NCBI RefSeq assembly: GCF_001499675.1
Contig: NZ_LN609302.1
Coordinates: 2,203,896 to 2,267,895, forward strand
Length of the DNA: 64,000 nucleotides
Source of the DNA: Acetobacter ghanensis
GTDB lineage: Bacteria > Pseudomonadota > Alphaproteobacteria > Acetobacterales > Acetobacteraceae
Direction: 5' to 3'
In this document: piece by piece, positions 16,956 through 25,977 of the stretch
How the letters are laid out: each line of letters begins with the position of its first letter
Numbering within the stretch: the first letter of the stretch is position 1
Notes under the pieces: generated by a model
Seen by the model: only the letters and a program-made list of their open reading frames with translations
The model's database searches: none
Told to the model about the DNA's origin: nothing
Program-made: the position numbers and the translations under genes

Positions 16956-19900
16956 GTGTCGATCTGTCGGCTGTTCATCATGCGCCCCGTTGGCACAACC
17001 CTTATGGCGGTTGCGTTTATGGTGGCCGGGCTTTTTGCCTACCGCGCCATGCCGGTGGCCGATCTGCCCAATATTTCCGTCCCCGTCATTTACGTTATTG
17101 CCTCCCAGCCCGGCAGTTCCCCCCAGCAACTGGCGAGTGCTGTCACCACCCCACTGGAGCGACGACTGGGCCAGATTGCGGGCGTTAGCAGTATGCGCTC
17201 CGACACAACGGATTCCAGCGCGTTCATTCTGCTGTTTTTTGATAACAACCGGGACATTAACGGGGCCGCGCGCGACGTGGAGGCCGCCTTACGTGCCGCA
17301 CGGGCAGACATGCCCCATACGCTGCTGGACCAACCCCAGTATTACAAGGCCAACCCGTCCGACAGCCCGATTATGGTTGCGGCCCTTACCTCCACCACAC
17401 GCAGCGTTACAACCCTGCGCGATCTAGGGGAAACGCGCCTTAAACCCATGCTGGCCGGGGTCCATGGAGTTGGCTGGGTGGATATTGTCGGCTCCGACAA
17501 ACCCGCCATCCGTGTGGAGATCAACCCGCAACTGCTTTACCAATATGGCATCGGGTTTGAGGATGTGCGCTCGGCCCTTGCCTCGGCCAATGCCAACACC
17601 CCAAAAGGTTTTATAGAAACCGGAGGGCAGCGCCTGATGCTGGAAACCAACGATCAGGCCCACAGCCCCGAACAATACCGCGATCTGGTTATTGGCTACC
17701 GCAACAACCGCCCTGTGCGGTTGAACAGTGTTGCCACCGTCCGCTCCGGGCCACAGAACGAACGCACAGCGGGGTGGTATAACAACCAGCCTGCCGTGCT
17801 GGCCATTATTCGTGCACAACCCGGCACCAATGTTATTGAAGTCACTGACGCCATACGTGCCCGTGCGGCCCTTTTGCGCAATGCGCTCCCCGCGGATGTA
17901 GGGTTTACACTGGTCTCGGACCGTTCAATTTCCATCCGTGGCGCGCTGGAAGACACGCAGGAAACGCTGCTTGGCTCCGTCCTGCTTGTGGTGCTGGTTG
18001 TGCTGGCCTTCCTGCGGAGTTGGCGGTCTACCTTTATTCCTGCGGTTACAGTTCCTGTCTCGCTGGCTGGTTCGCTAGCGGTTATGCACATGCTTGGCTT
18101 TTCGCTGGATACGCTCTCGCTCATGGCGTTGACCATTGCGACCGGCTTTGTGGTGGATGATGCCATTGTGGTGGTGGAAAACATTGCCCGCCACATGGAA
18201 GAAGGCATGGACCGTATGCGGGCAACACTGCTGGGCGCGCAGGAAATTGCCTTTACCATTCTCTCCATCACCATTTCGCTTGTTGCCGTCTTTCTGCCCC
18301 TGCTGCTGATGGGGGGCATTGCGGGCAAAATCTTTTTTGAATTCGCCATGACACTGACCATCGCGGTCTCTGTGTCCTTCTTTCTGGCCATTTCCCTTAC
18401 ACCTATGATGTGCGCGCATTTTCTGGCAGTGCACCCAACCGCCACCGGGCCGGATACGGCTGCGGCCTCCACCAACCCGTTTGTGCGCGCAGCCCATCTG
18501 CTGGCCGATGGAACAGACCACGCACTGGCGTGGATGATGCGCATCTATCAACGCACACTGGATGGCGCTTTACGCCACCCGTGGCTTACTCTGCTCTCCC
18601 TGCCCCTGACCTTTGCCGCGACCATCGGGCTAATCTTCATCATCCCCAAAACCATTCTGCCTGCGGAGGATATAGCCCTCCTGCAAGGCTACCTGAGTGT
18701 GGACCAGACCTCCTCCTTTTCCGCCATGTCCACCAAAACCCGCAAGGTACTGGACGCCATGCAGGCGGCTCCGGGTGTAGAGGGCGTCATCGGCTTTACG
18801 GGGGAAGATGCCGCAAACGAGGCGGAAGTATATGCCCAGCTCAAACCCAAGAGCCAGCGCACGCAAACGCCAGAGGCCATTGCCAGCGGCATTCAGCAGG
18901 CCGTGCGTACCATACCGGGGCTTACGGCCAGTATTTCCAACGCAGGCGACATTAACGGCGGTGGCCAGCGTGTGCATGAAGGGGCTTACAGCTTTGTTTT
19001 TCGCAGCGAGAACGAAGCCGATATTGAGCAATGGGTGCCACGGGTAACCGAGGCCCTGCGCAAGAGCACCATTCTAAACGGGGTTAACAGCCACACCACC
19101 GGGCATGGCATGGCGCTCCACGTTCTGATTAACCGTGACAATGCCGCCCGCTACCAGATTACACCGCAGCTTATTGGCAACGCCCTGTACGATGCGTATG
19201 GTCAGCGCACGGCCTCCAACATTTCCACACCGCTGACGACCTATTACGTCATCATGGAGGTGCAAAAACAGTTCCGTGATAACCCGGAAATGCTGAGAAC
19301 CCTTTGGGTCTCCACCGCTGGCGGCACCGCCTCCGGCGCTGTTGCCTCCAACACCATACGGGTTCGCAAACCAACTGACGCCGCCGACACACGGAGTGAC
19401 AACCTCTCCGAACTCTCCTTCCGTAACGCCATTGCCAACAGGCTGGCTGGTGGCGGGGCTGGCGCATCCAACGGCTCTGCCGTTTCCTCCACCGCCGAGA
19501 CAATGGTGCCCCTGCCCACGGTCTCCCGTATTGTCAGCGCCCCAACGCCGCTTCAGGTCAGCCACGAGAACGGGTTCGTTTCCGGCGCACTCTCCTTCGA
19601 CCTTGCCGCCGGCCATTCCCTGAGTGAAGCAGAAGCCGAAATACGCAAAACCATGCGTGACCTGCACACGCCAGAAAGCCTGAAGGGGGATTTTTCGGGC
19701 GAGGCAGGGGATCTGCATAAGGATCTGGTCAACGAACTGCTGGTGTTTGTGGCCGCCATTGCCACCATGTACATCACTCTGGGTATTCTGTACGAAAGCT
19801 ACATCCAGCCGCTGACCATTCTTTCCACCCTGCCATCCGCCGCTTTTGGTGCGGTGCTCACCCTCTGGCTGGCAGGGCAGCCGTTCTCGCTCATCAGCAT

Positions 19901-20297
19901 GATTGCCGTCATCATGCTGGTGGGGATTGTCAAAAAGAATGCGATCCTGATGATCGACTTTGCCATCCATGCCGAACGGACACAGAACCTCCCCCCACAT
20001 GAGGCCATAAAAACAGCGTGCCTGACCCGCTTCCGCCCCATACTCATGACCACCATGGCCGCAGCCTTTGCCGCCATCCCCATGATTGTGGGCCGTGGGT
20101 ATGGAGCAGAGCTACGCCTGCCTCTTGGCATTGCCATTCTGGGCGGGCTGGCCACCAGCCAGTTGCTAACCCTGTATTCCACGCCTGTTGTCTATCTGTT
20201 CATGCATCGGATGGCGGGATGGGCCGAAAAAAGCGCAACATGGCTCCGGCACCGGCTGACACGCAGCAGAACAGCACGGCCAGATGCCGCACCATAA
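16956..20297 (+). CDS. RND efflux permease (AcrB/MdtC-type HAE1 family)
   Basis: 1113 residues, starting at GTG 16956 after AGAGGAG. The N-terminal helix is followed by the pore-domain signature and the proton-relay Asp pair (VDDAIVVVENIARHMEEG, TM4). A second half has a matching TM layout ending in SQLLTLYSTPVVYLFMHR. Two large periplasmic loops are present. It belongs to the hydrophobe/amphiphile efflux group and would form a trimer working with a membrane fusion protein. No RND-type adaptor is adjacent, only the AaeA-like protein upstream. A low-complexity Ala/Gly/Ser insert (GGGAGASNGSAVSS) lies in the second periplasmic loop, which is unusual. Confidence 0.93.
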   Translation: MSICRLFIMRPVGTTLMAVAFMVAGLFAYRAMPVADLPNISVPVIYVIASQPGSSPQQLASAVTTPLERRLGQIAGVSSMRSDTTDSSAFILLFFDNNRDINGAARDVEAALRAARADMPHTLLDQPQYYKANPSDSPIMVAALTSTTRSVTTLRDLGETRLKPMLAGVHGVGWVDIVGSDKPAIRVEINPQLLYQYGIGFEDVRSALASANANTPKGFIETGGQRLMLETNDQAHSPEQYRDLVIGYRNNRPVRLNSVATVRSGPQNERTAGWYNNQPAVLAIIRAQPGTNVIEVTDAIRARAALLRNALPADVGFTLVSDRSISIRGALEDTQETLLGSVLLVVLVVLAFLRSWRSTFIPAVTVPVSLAGSLAVMHMLGFSLDTLSLMALTIATGFVVDDAIVVVENIARHMEEGMDRMRATLLGAQEIAFTILSITISLVAVFLPLLLMGGIAGKIFFEFAMTLTIAVSVSFFLAISLTPMMCAHFLAVHPTATGPDTAAASTNPFVRAAHLLADGTDHALAWMMRIYQRTLDGALRHPWLTLLSLPLTFAATIGLIFIIPKTILPAEDIALLQGYLSVDQTSSFSAMSTKTRKVLDAMQAAPGVEGVIGFTGEDAANEAEVYAQLKPKSQRTQTPEAIASGIQQAVRTIPGLTASISNAGDINGGGQRVHEGAYSFVFRSENEADIEQWVPRVTEALRKSTILNGVNSHTTGHGMALHVLINRDNAARYQITPQLIGNALYDAYGQRTASNISTPLTTYYVIMEVQKQFRDNPEMLRTLWVSTAGGTASGAVASNTIRVRKPTDAADTRSDNLSELSFRNAIANRLAGGGAGASNGSAVSSTAETMVPLPTVSRIVSAPTPLQVSHENGFVSGALSFDLAAGHSLSEAEAEIRKTMRDLHTPESLKGDFSGEAGDLHKDLVNELLVFVAAIATMYITLGILYESYIQPLTILSTLPSAAFGAVLTLWLAGQPFSLISMIAVIMLVGIVKKNAILMIDFAIHAERTQNLPPHEAIKTACLTRFRPILMTTMAAAFAAIPMIVGRGYGAELRLPLGIAILGGLATSQLLTLYSTPVVYLFMHRMAGWAEKSATWLRHRLTRSRTARPDAAP

Positions 20298-20381
20298 CGG
20301 TTGCTCCGGTTGCATGGCCTTTCTGCTCAAAAGCTTTTAAAACACCGTTTGAACACCACCCTGACCAAGGAAATATTGATT

Positions 20382-20618
20382 ATGTCCGATGCAATGCCTG
20401 ACCGCCTTTCCGTTAACCCCAACAGCGAATTCTACAACGAATCCCTGCTCGAACGCGGCGTTGGCGTGCGCTTTAAGGGCGTGGAAAAAACCAATGTTGA
20501 AGAATATTGCGTGAGTGAAGGCTGGGTGCGGGTTGCCGTTGGCAAGACGGTTGACCGCCGTGGCAACCCCCTGACCATGAAACTCAACGGCCCGGTTGAA
20601 GTTTGGCTTAAGGACTGA
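20382..20618 (+). CDS. DUF3297 family protein
   Basis: 78 residues. The sequence from PDRLSVNPNSEFYNESLLE to GPVEVWLKD spans essentially the whole DUF3297 family, a short conserved alphaproteobacterial and gammaproteobacterial protein of unknown function. The ATG at 20382 lies 10 bp after AAGGA and gives the family-typical N-terminus; an earlier in-frame start at 20301 overlaps non-conserved sequence. It is a single gene followed by the perfect inverted repeat that may terminate its transcript. Confidence 0.9.
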   Translation: MSDAMPDRLSVNPNSEFYNESLLERGVGVRFKGVEKTNVEEYCVSEGWVRVAVGKTVDRRGNPLTMKLNGPVEVWLKD

Positions 20619-20637
20619 CCTTCCGCCAAAGCATGGC

Positions 20638-20674
20638 ACACTGACAATTAAATACTTTATTTAATTGTCAGTGT
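20638..20674. promoter_or_regulatory. Perfect 17-bp inverted repeat before the SQR gene (operator or terminator)
   Basis: The two 17-base arms (20638-20654 and 20658-20674) are exact reverse complements around a 3-base centre CTT. The inner arms are AT-rich (AATTAAATA / TATTTAATT). It lies 20 bp after the DUF3297 stop and 51 bp before the SQR start. It may terminate the upstream transcript. Its symmetry and AT-rich core also resemble the palindromic operators of ArsR-type sulfide-responsive repressors (BigR); that reading is inference from memory. Confidence 0.6.
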
Positions 20675-20725
20675 TTGGAATAGTGTCACGCATAATTCAA
20701 GGCAGACCAAGAGGGAACACACGTC

Positions 20726-21985
20726 ATGACCCAAACAGCACCCAGCATGGAACCCGACCTGAAACACACCATTGTTATCGTTGGTGGTGGCTCCGCTGGC
20801 ATTGCCGTTGCAGCACGCCTGCTGCGCGACCGCCCTACACTGGACATTGCCATTATTGACCCCGCGACCACACACGCTTACCAGCCGGGCTGGACGCTGG
20901 TCGGCGCCGGGGTCATGAAACTGCGTGACACGCTGGAACAGGAAGGCGGCGTTATTCCCAAAGGGTGCAAATGGCTGCGTGCCGCTGTTAGCACCTTCCA
21001 GCCTGACGACAACACCGTAACGCTGGAAGACGGACGCACCGTTGGATACAACCGCCTTATTGTCTGCCCCGGCCTGCAACTGGACTGGGACAAGATTGAA
21101 GGGCTGCGCGAAACACTGGGCCGCAACGGTGTGTGCTCCAACTACTCCAAGGACACGGTGGAATATACGTGGACCTGCATCCAGTCCCTTGCTGGTGGCA
21201 CAGCGCTGTTCACCCAGCCGCCCATGCCAATCAAATGCGCTGGCGCACCGCAGAAAATTGCCTACCTTGCCTCCGACCACTGGCGCAAACAGGGCACGCT
21301 CAACCGCACCAATGTGGACTTCTGCCTTGCCGGTGATGCCCTGTTTGGTGTGGCGTACTTCCGCCCGGCCCTCCAGCAGGCCGTTGATTATTACGGCATT
21401 AACCTGCGCTACAAACACAACCTGGTTGCGGTCAATGGCCCCGAACGTAAGGCGACGTTTGCAGTAACCGGCCCGGACGGCAAAGTGACCAAGGTGGTTA
21501 AGGAGTTTGATATGCTCCACGTAACACCACCCCAGAGTGCACCGGACTTTGTAAAGAAAAGTCCGCTGGCGGATGCCGCTGGCTGGCTGGATGTTAATGC
21601 CTCCACGCTACAGCATACCAAATACCCGACTGTTTTTGGCATTGGGGATGTCATGAACACCTCCAACGCCAAGACCATGGCCGCCGCACGTGCACAGACC
21701 CCACTTGTTGCCCAAAACGTGCTGGCCTCGCTTGATGGCCGTCCGCTTACCGGGCAGTACGATGGATATGGCGCATGCCCGCTGACTGTATCCTACGGCA
21801 AAATCGTGCTGGCCGAGTTCCTTTACGGTGGCAAGCCCGCTCCCAGCTTTCCCTACGACCAGCGCAAGCCCAGCCGGTTTGCATGGTTCCTTAAAACCAC
21901 CGTCTTCCCACATGTTTATTGGGACATGATGCTGAAGGGGCGCGATATTGAAGTGCCGCACCACCCTGAATGGACCAAAAGCTGA
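20726..21985 (+). CDS. sqr: Sulfide:quinone oxidoreductase (FAD-dependent)
   Basis: 419 residues. The N-terminal FAD-binding Rossmann motif is IVIVGGGSAGIAVAARL. The two cysteines expected for type II (mitochondrial-like) sulfide:quinone reductases are Cys171 in PIKCAGAPQK and Cys351 in YGACPLTVSYGK. The FAD-proximal GIGDVMNTSNAKT segment follows the second Rossmann half. The enzyme would oxidise sulfide to polysulfide or persulfide and pass electrons to ubiquinone at the inner membrane. No persulfide dioxygenase or rhodanese is adjacent. The inverted repeat upstream may be its operator. Confidence 0.9.
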   Translation: MTQTAPSMEPDLKHTIVIVGGGSAGIAVAARLLRDRPTLDIAIIDPATTHAYQPGWTLVGAGVMKLRDTLEQEGGVIPKGCKWLRAAVSTFQPDDNTVTLEDGRTVGYNRLIVCPGLQLDWDKIEGLRETLGRNGVCSNYSKDTVEYTWTCIQSLAGGTALFTQPPMPIKCAGAPQKIAYLASDHWRKQGTLNRTNVDFCLAGDALFGVAYFRPALQQAVDYYGINLRYKHNLVAVNGPERKATFAVTGPDGKVTKVVKEFDMLHVTPPQSAPDFVKKSPLADAAGWLDVNASTLQHTKYPTVFGIGDVMNTSNAKTMAAARAQTPLVAQNVLASLDGRPLTGQYDGYGACPLTVSYGKIVLAEFLYGGKPAPSFPYDQRKPSRFAWFLKTTVFPHVYWDMMLKGRDIEVPHHPEWTKS

Positions 21986-22012
21986 TCTTTTTGCCATCAG
22001 AGCACTGCTTAC

Positions 22013-22045
22013 AAAAAACCTCCCCGTTCTGCGGGAGGTTTTTTT
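22013..22045 (+). terminator. Intrinsic terminator after the SQR gene
   Basis: An AACCTCCC / GGGAGGTT stem with a short loop is flanked by six As and followed by a run of seven Ts. This is a classical Rho-independent terminator directly after the SQR coding sequence; the symmetric A and T tracts could also make it work for the minus-strand gene ending at 22080. Confidence 0.9.
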
Positions 22046-22079
22046 ATGTTCAGGCAAAGGCGGGAATGCTTCCGCTGGC

Positions 22080-23092
22080 TTACACGCCGCCAGCTTCCAA
22101 CGCTGCGGGTTTTCCCTGCAAAAATGTTAAAAGGCAGTAGCGGCTTCCCCGCGTTACATCCATTGCCTCATGCAGCAAGGAGGCGGAAAAAATAACGCCA
22201 CATCCGGTTTCCGGCTTATATTTCCTATCGTTATATTCCGGAAAGCGAAGCTGCCCGCCTTCAAAATCCTCGGAATTGAGATTTACCGAAAGTGCGAACT
22301 GCCTGAATTTGGTAGCAGGTGCGTTATTGTCCCTATGTCTTCTAAAATATCCACCCGAACTATCATAACGCGATATGAGTATCCGATCGACAAAAGCTGC
22401 TTCAAAATTAAACGCTTTTTTCAGATCAGGCAGGCAGATATCAACAATACAGTCAATAATTGAGGATTTTAACCTATTACTATCCTCAACAAGAAAATCC
22501 GTTCTTATTTTTTATTTTTATCGACCTTAAAAACAGCATTCCCATTTTTATCAACGCTTGCCATACCCCCAACCGTCTGCACGGAATTTTCAAATTCGTG
22601 CATAAGCGTTTGGCAGAAGCTGCGGTCAAACACGTTGGGGGAAAATATAACAGGCGCATCCCGTTCCGCATGAGTCTGCGTAGCGCGCAGGGCATTGATT
22701 AGAGCGTCAAAGCAGCCTGCCAAGTTACTGTCATCTATGCTGACAGCCTGCACCACTCTGTTTGCTCTGTCTGTCAAAAGAACATCATGGTTGCTGAAAA
22801 AATCTGGATTTTTATCCAGCCCCAGAACCATGGTGGGAGAACCATCAAAAAACGTATTATAGCAGCCACGATCCTGATTATTCAGGTTGACCATCACGAT
22901 AAGGCACGCGCTTTGTTCTTTTAAAAAAGCGCTTTTATTCCTTAAAAAATGACAGAATTTTTCTGCTTCTGCAAAAGACCTACTCCCCACAAAGCATAGC
23001 AGGGCGGGTACCCCAATCTGATCTTCCGATGAAAAAAAATTATCTTCCTGATTAAGCCCATACCATATGGGAAGATAAGACCCCGCGCGCAT
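22080..23092 (-). pseudogene. 2OG-Fe(II) oxygenase with peroxiredoxin-like N-domain, frameshifted
   Basis: The N-terminal frame starts at 23092 and stops at 22505 after VFKVDKNKK. Reading on after restoring one base in the A-run (T6 on the plus strand, 22508-22513) gives a continuous C-terminal domain ending at 22080. That domain shows the iron-binding YFRRHRDNN (His-x-Asp), the segment NLNSEDFEGGQLRFPE, and the distal LLHEAMDVTRGSRY (His and Arg). It belongs to the prolyl-4-hydroxylase-like 2OG dioxygenases. The first 150 residues resemble a thioredoxin/peroxiredoxin-like domain (LPIWYGLN to ALLCFVGSRSF). The gene is notably AT-rich compared with its neighbours, suggesting transfer. The lesion may be genuine or a read error. 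Confidence 0.75.
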
Positions 23093-23224
23093 AAAAATCG
23101 TCCTAATATATTTTTCTGAATTTCCCCATTATATCGCAAAATATAGAGGCTCAATGCACGCCCAATGCGCTGCATTCCAGCCATGCAATGGCAAATCTCA
23201 AAGTAATATCTGGACCTCTTAATG

Positions 23225-23254
23225 CAAAAAGGGCGGCTGGATGACCCAGCCGCC
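23225..23254 (-). terminator. Intrinsic terminator after hpnN
   Basis: On the minus strand, GGGCGGCTGG pairs perfectly with CCAGCCGCCC over a 5-base loop, followed by five Ts. It lies 20 bp after the hpnN stop and is a textbook Rho-independent terminator. Confidence 0.93.
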
Positions 23255-23273
23255 CCAAAATTGGCAGAGTGCC

Positions 23274-25868
23274 TTATACCTCGTCATCCGGTCGCTTGGG
23301 CAACAAGGCTGGTACAAACACCAGAGTACCCAACAACGTGCAGGCCAGAGAAAGCAGAAGCAGCCGCCCCATGCTGGCCGTACCCGGATGATGAGAAAGG
23401 GCAAGAGAGCCAAAAGCCGTGCCCGTGGTTAGCGCGGAAAACAGCACCGCCCGCGCGGTAGGAGAAGCCAGCGGATACTTCACCCCATCCCGCCAGTTCA
23501 TGACGAAATAGATGTTAAAGGAAACCCCAACCCCAAGCAGCAATGGCAGCGCAATAATATTGGCAAAGTTAAGGGTCTCTGGCAGCAGCACCACCAGAAT
23601 GACCGTCATCAGAGCGGAAAGCAGCAGGGGGGCAAGCACAAGCGCCATATCCTTGATCCGGCGCAGAGCAATAATGAGGATAATGGCGATCATGACCACA
23701 GCGGCGCCGGCGGCCTGTTCAAACGCACGCACGATGGAGCGCGCGCTTTCCACAATATCCACGGCTGTACCAGCCATGTTCGGCTCGACCTTTTGCAACG
23801 AACCAACAAACTTGCGCAGTGCACCGGAGCTGCTCATCACCCCTTTAGGATGCACTTCCACAAGGGCACGACCGTCTGGCAGCAGGTAGTCGTTTGCAAT
23901 CACCGGCGGCACATCATGGAGGGTAACAGGACCAGCCTGAAGCATGTTCTGCAACTGAGCCAGCTCTGGCGGCAAAAAGCGTACCAATGCCGTGTTGGCT
24001 GCCAGAATGGTCTCATCTGGAGCAGTCGCCAAACGGGCAAGAGCACCCTGAATCCGGCGTAGCGGGTCATTGGCCGGCAGCTTGTCCTGCACCTCGCCCA
24101 GAGCCTTGGCCGTGCTGGCGGCAGATGCCCGCAGAGCTGCCGCATCCGGGGCCGGTTTGGGGTGCGGTACAATCAGGGTTGGCAGCAACATGGAGGCCGC
24201 ATCCTGAATAAGGGCTAGTTTTTCGGGCTGCTGCGTAGGCACATAAGAGCCGAGCCACATCACATCATGCACATCCGGCAGTTCGTCCAGACGGTCTGCT
24301 TCCTTCTGCGCTTCATCCAGAGACTTAACCAGCAGTTCCGCACTGTAAGGCGATGTCTGCGGGTTATTGATGAGCAGGCTAAGGGCCCGCATCCCTTCGG
24401 AATTGGGGTTTTTAGTATGGAGCGGGTCTCCATCAAATTGCAGGGCGGGCACAAGTGCTAGCCCAACAACCGCAACCACACCAAAGAACGCCAGCAACCA
24501 TTTGCGATGATGCCGGATTTTAACGTCCACAGGCTTCATCCACGCATACCCCATGCTGGGGCAGTTAAGCGGCGGATGGCAGATGCGCAGCAGAGCGGGC
24601 AGCAAGGTTGTGGTGCAGACAAACGCCACCAGCATCCCAATGCCTGCAATCAGCCCCAACTGGGCCACGCCCAGAAAAGCGGTGGGCGTAAACGCCAAAA
24701 AGCCCGCGGAAGTGGCAAGCGAAGCAACAAGAATCTGATGCCCGGTTTCCTCCCCTGTCATCCGCAGGGCTTCGTACATGCCCTCCTTACCTGTAGCCGT
24801 AGGGCTTTGCGCCCGGAACCTCACAGAAAACTGGATGGCAAAGTCAACCGCGATCCCCACAAACAGAATGGCAAACGCGACAGAAATAAGGTTGAGCGTG
24901 CCCACGGCCACAGCGGCAAAACCCGTGGTCAGCAGCAGCCCCACAACCAGCGTAACAACAATAGGCAACACCACGCGCCATGAGCGCACAGCAAGCGTAA
25001 GCCATAGCGTAACCAGCAGCAGGGAGCCCACAAGCCCAGCCACCATGCCCTCGGCCACGGTTGCAAACTCTTCGTCATCAAGCTGCACCTGACCAGTCAG
25101 ATACACCTTGGCATGGCCATTCCGCACAAATTCAAGAGACTTTATGGCCTCCCGCATGGCATCCGCCGCCGCGCCACCGGGCTGGAAGGAACCATAGTCC
25201 AGAATAGGCTTGGTCATCACAAACTGGTAACGGCCTGCAAGGTCAGACAACTGGCCACCCAGCAAGCGCTGCCAGGACATGAGGTCCGCCTTGCCATTCG
25301 CCGCGTTTTCCAACGTGTTGGCAAAGCCGGTAAGCGGAGCCTGAAAACCAGCCAGATTAGCCTGCCCCGTCTTGACCCCCTCCGCAATAAGCGAGAGCGC
25401 GCCAAACAGCCCCCGTGCAGATGGGTCCTGCGCAAGGGCGGACAAAAAGGGCTGGGCGGCGATGGTGTCGTTCAGAATACCCGCCAGCGGCTTGGGCTCC
25501 AGAAACATAAGCCCGTTGCGCTCAAGGTACGGGTTGGCATCTGGCCTGTTGGCAAAGGAAAAGTGCTGATGGTCAGCACTCAGCCGTTCTGCCAGTTGGC
25601 GCGCTGTCTCCTGCCCTTCTTCCGGCAGGTCAGCCTCCACCACGGCCACCAGAAGGTTCTCCTTCTGTGGGAACAGACGCCCCATCTCATCGGACCGCTG
25701 CTTCCACTCCAGCCGGGGCGAGAGCATTTTGCTCGTATCCGTCGTAACGCCCAGCTGGGTCATGCCCGCATAAACGCCCGCGCCAGACAGCACGCAGAAA
25801 AGTGCCACGACCAGCCACGCATGGCGCGCACAAAGGGTGATAAATCGACCTATGGATGCAAAGAGCAT
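23274..25868 (-). CDS. hpnN: Hopanoid-associated RND transporter HpnN
   Basis: 864 residues of the MMPL/RND superfamily. An N-terminal helix (VVALFCVLSGAGVYAGM) and a large periplasmic loop lead into TM blocks at about residues 270-450 and 690-850. The start of the soluble part (TDTSKMLSPRLEWKQRSDEM) is typical of HpnN. HpnN moves hopanoids from the inner to the outer membrane in Rhodopseudomonas. Hopanoids are abundant in acetic acid bacteria and support acid and ethanol tolerance. The gene follows hpnL by about 110 bp on the same strand; the main hopanoid biosynthesis genes are not in this window. The call rests on sequence pattern and context. Confidence 0.85.
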   Translation of the reverse strand: MLFASIGRFITLCARHAWLVVALFCVLSGAGVYAGMTQLGVTTDTSKMLSPRLEWKQRSDEMGRLFPQKENLLVAVVEADLPEEGQETARQLAERLSADHQHFSFANRPDANPYLERNGLMFLEPKPLAGILNDTIAAQPFLSALAQDPSARGLFGALSLIAEGVKTGQANLAGFQAPLTGFANTLENAANGKADLMSWQRLLGGQLSDLAGRYQFVMTKPILDYGSFQPGGAAADAMREAIKSLEFVRNGHAKVYLTGQVQLDDEEFATVAEGMVAGLVGSLLLVTLWLTLAVRSWRVVLPIVVTLVVGLLLTTGFAAVAVGTLNLISVAFAILFVGIAVDFAIQFSVRFRAQSPTATGKEGMYEALRMTGEETGHQILVASLATSAGFLAFTPTAFLGVAQLGLIAGIGMLVAFVCTTTLLPALLRICHPPLNCPSMGYAWMKPVDVKIRHHRKWLLAFFGVVAVVGLALVPALQFDGDPLHTKNPNSEGMRALSLLINNPQTSPYSAELLVKSLDEAQKEADRLDELPDVHDVMWLGSYVPTQQPEKLALIQDAASMLLPTLIVPHPKPAPDAAALRASAASTAKALGEVQDKLPANDPLRRIQGALARLATAPDETILAANTALVRFLPPELAQLQNMLQAGPVTLHDVPPVIANDYLLPDGRALVEVHPKGVMSSSGALRKFVGSLQKVEPNMAGTAVDIVESARSIVRAFEQAAGAAVVMIAIILIIALRRIKDMALVLAPLLLSALMTVILVVLLPETLNFANIIALPLLLGVGVSFNIYFVMNWRDGVKYPLASPTARAVLFSALTTGTAFGSLALSHHPGTASMGRLLLLSLACTLLGTLVFVPALLPKRPDDEV

Positions 25869-25977
25869 GATAAACGACAGGATCCTAGAAAAGTCATGGC
25901 GTCAGGCACAAAACCGCCTTGGTTTGCCTAACAGCTTCGCACGACGCAAGGGACGATATACGCAGAGCACTCTTCTT

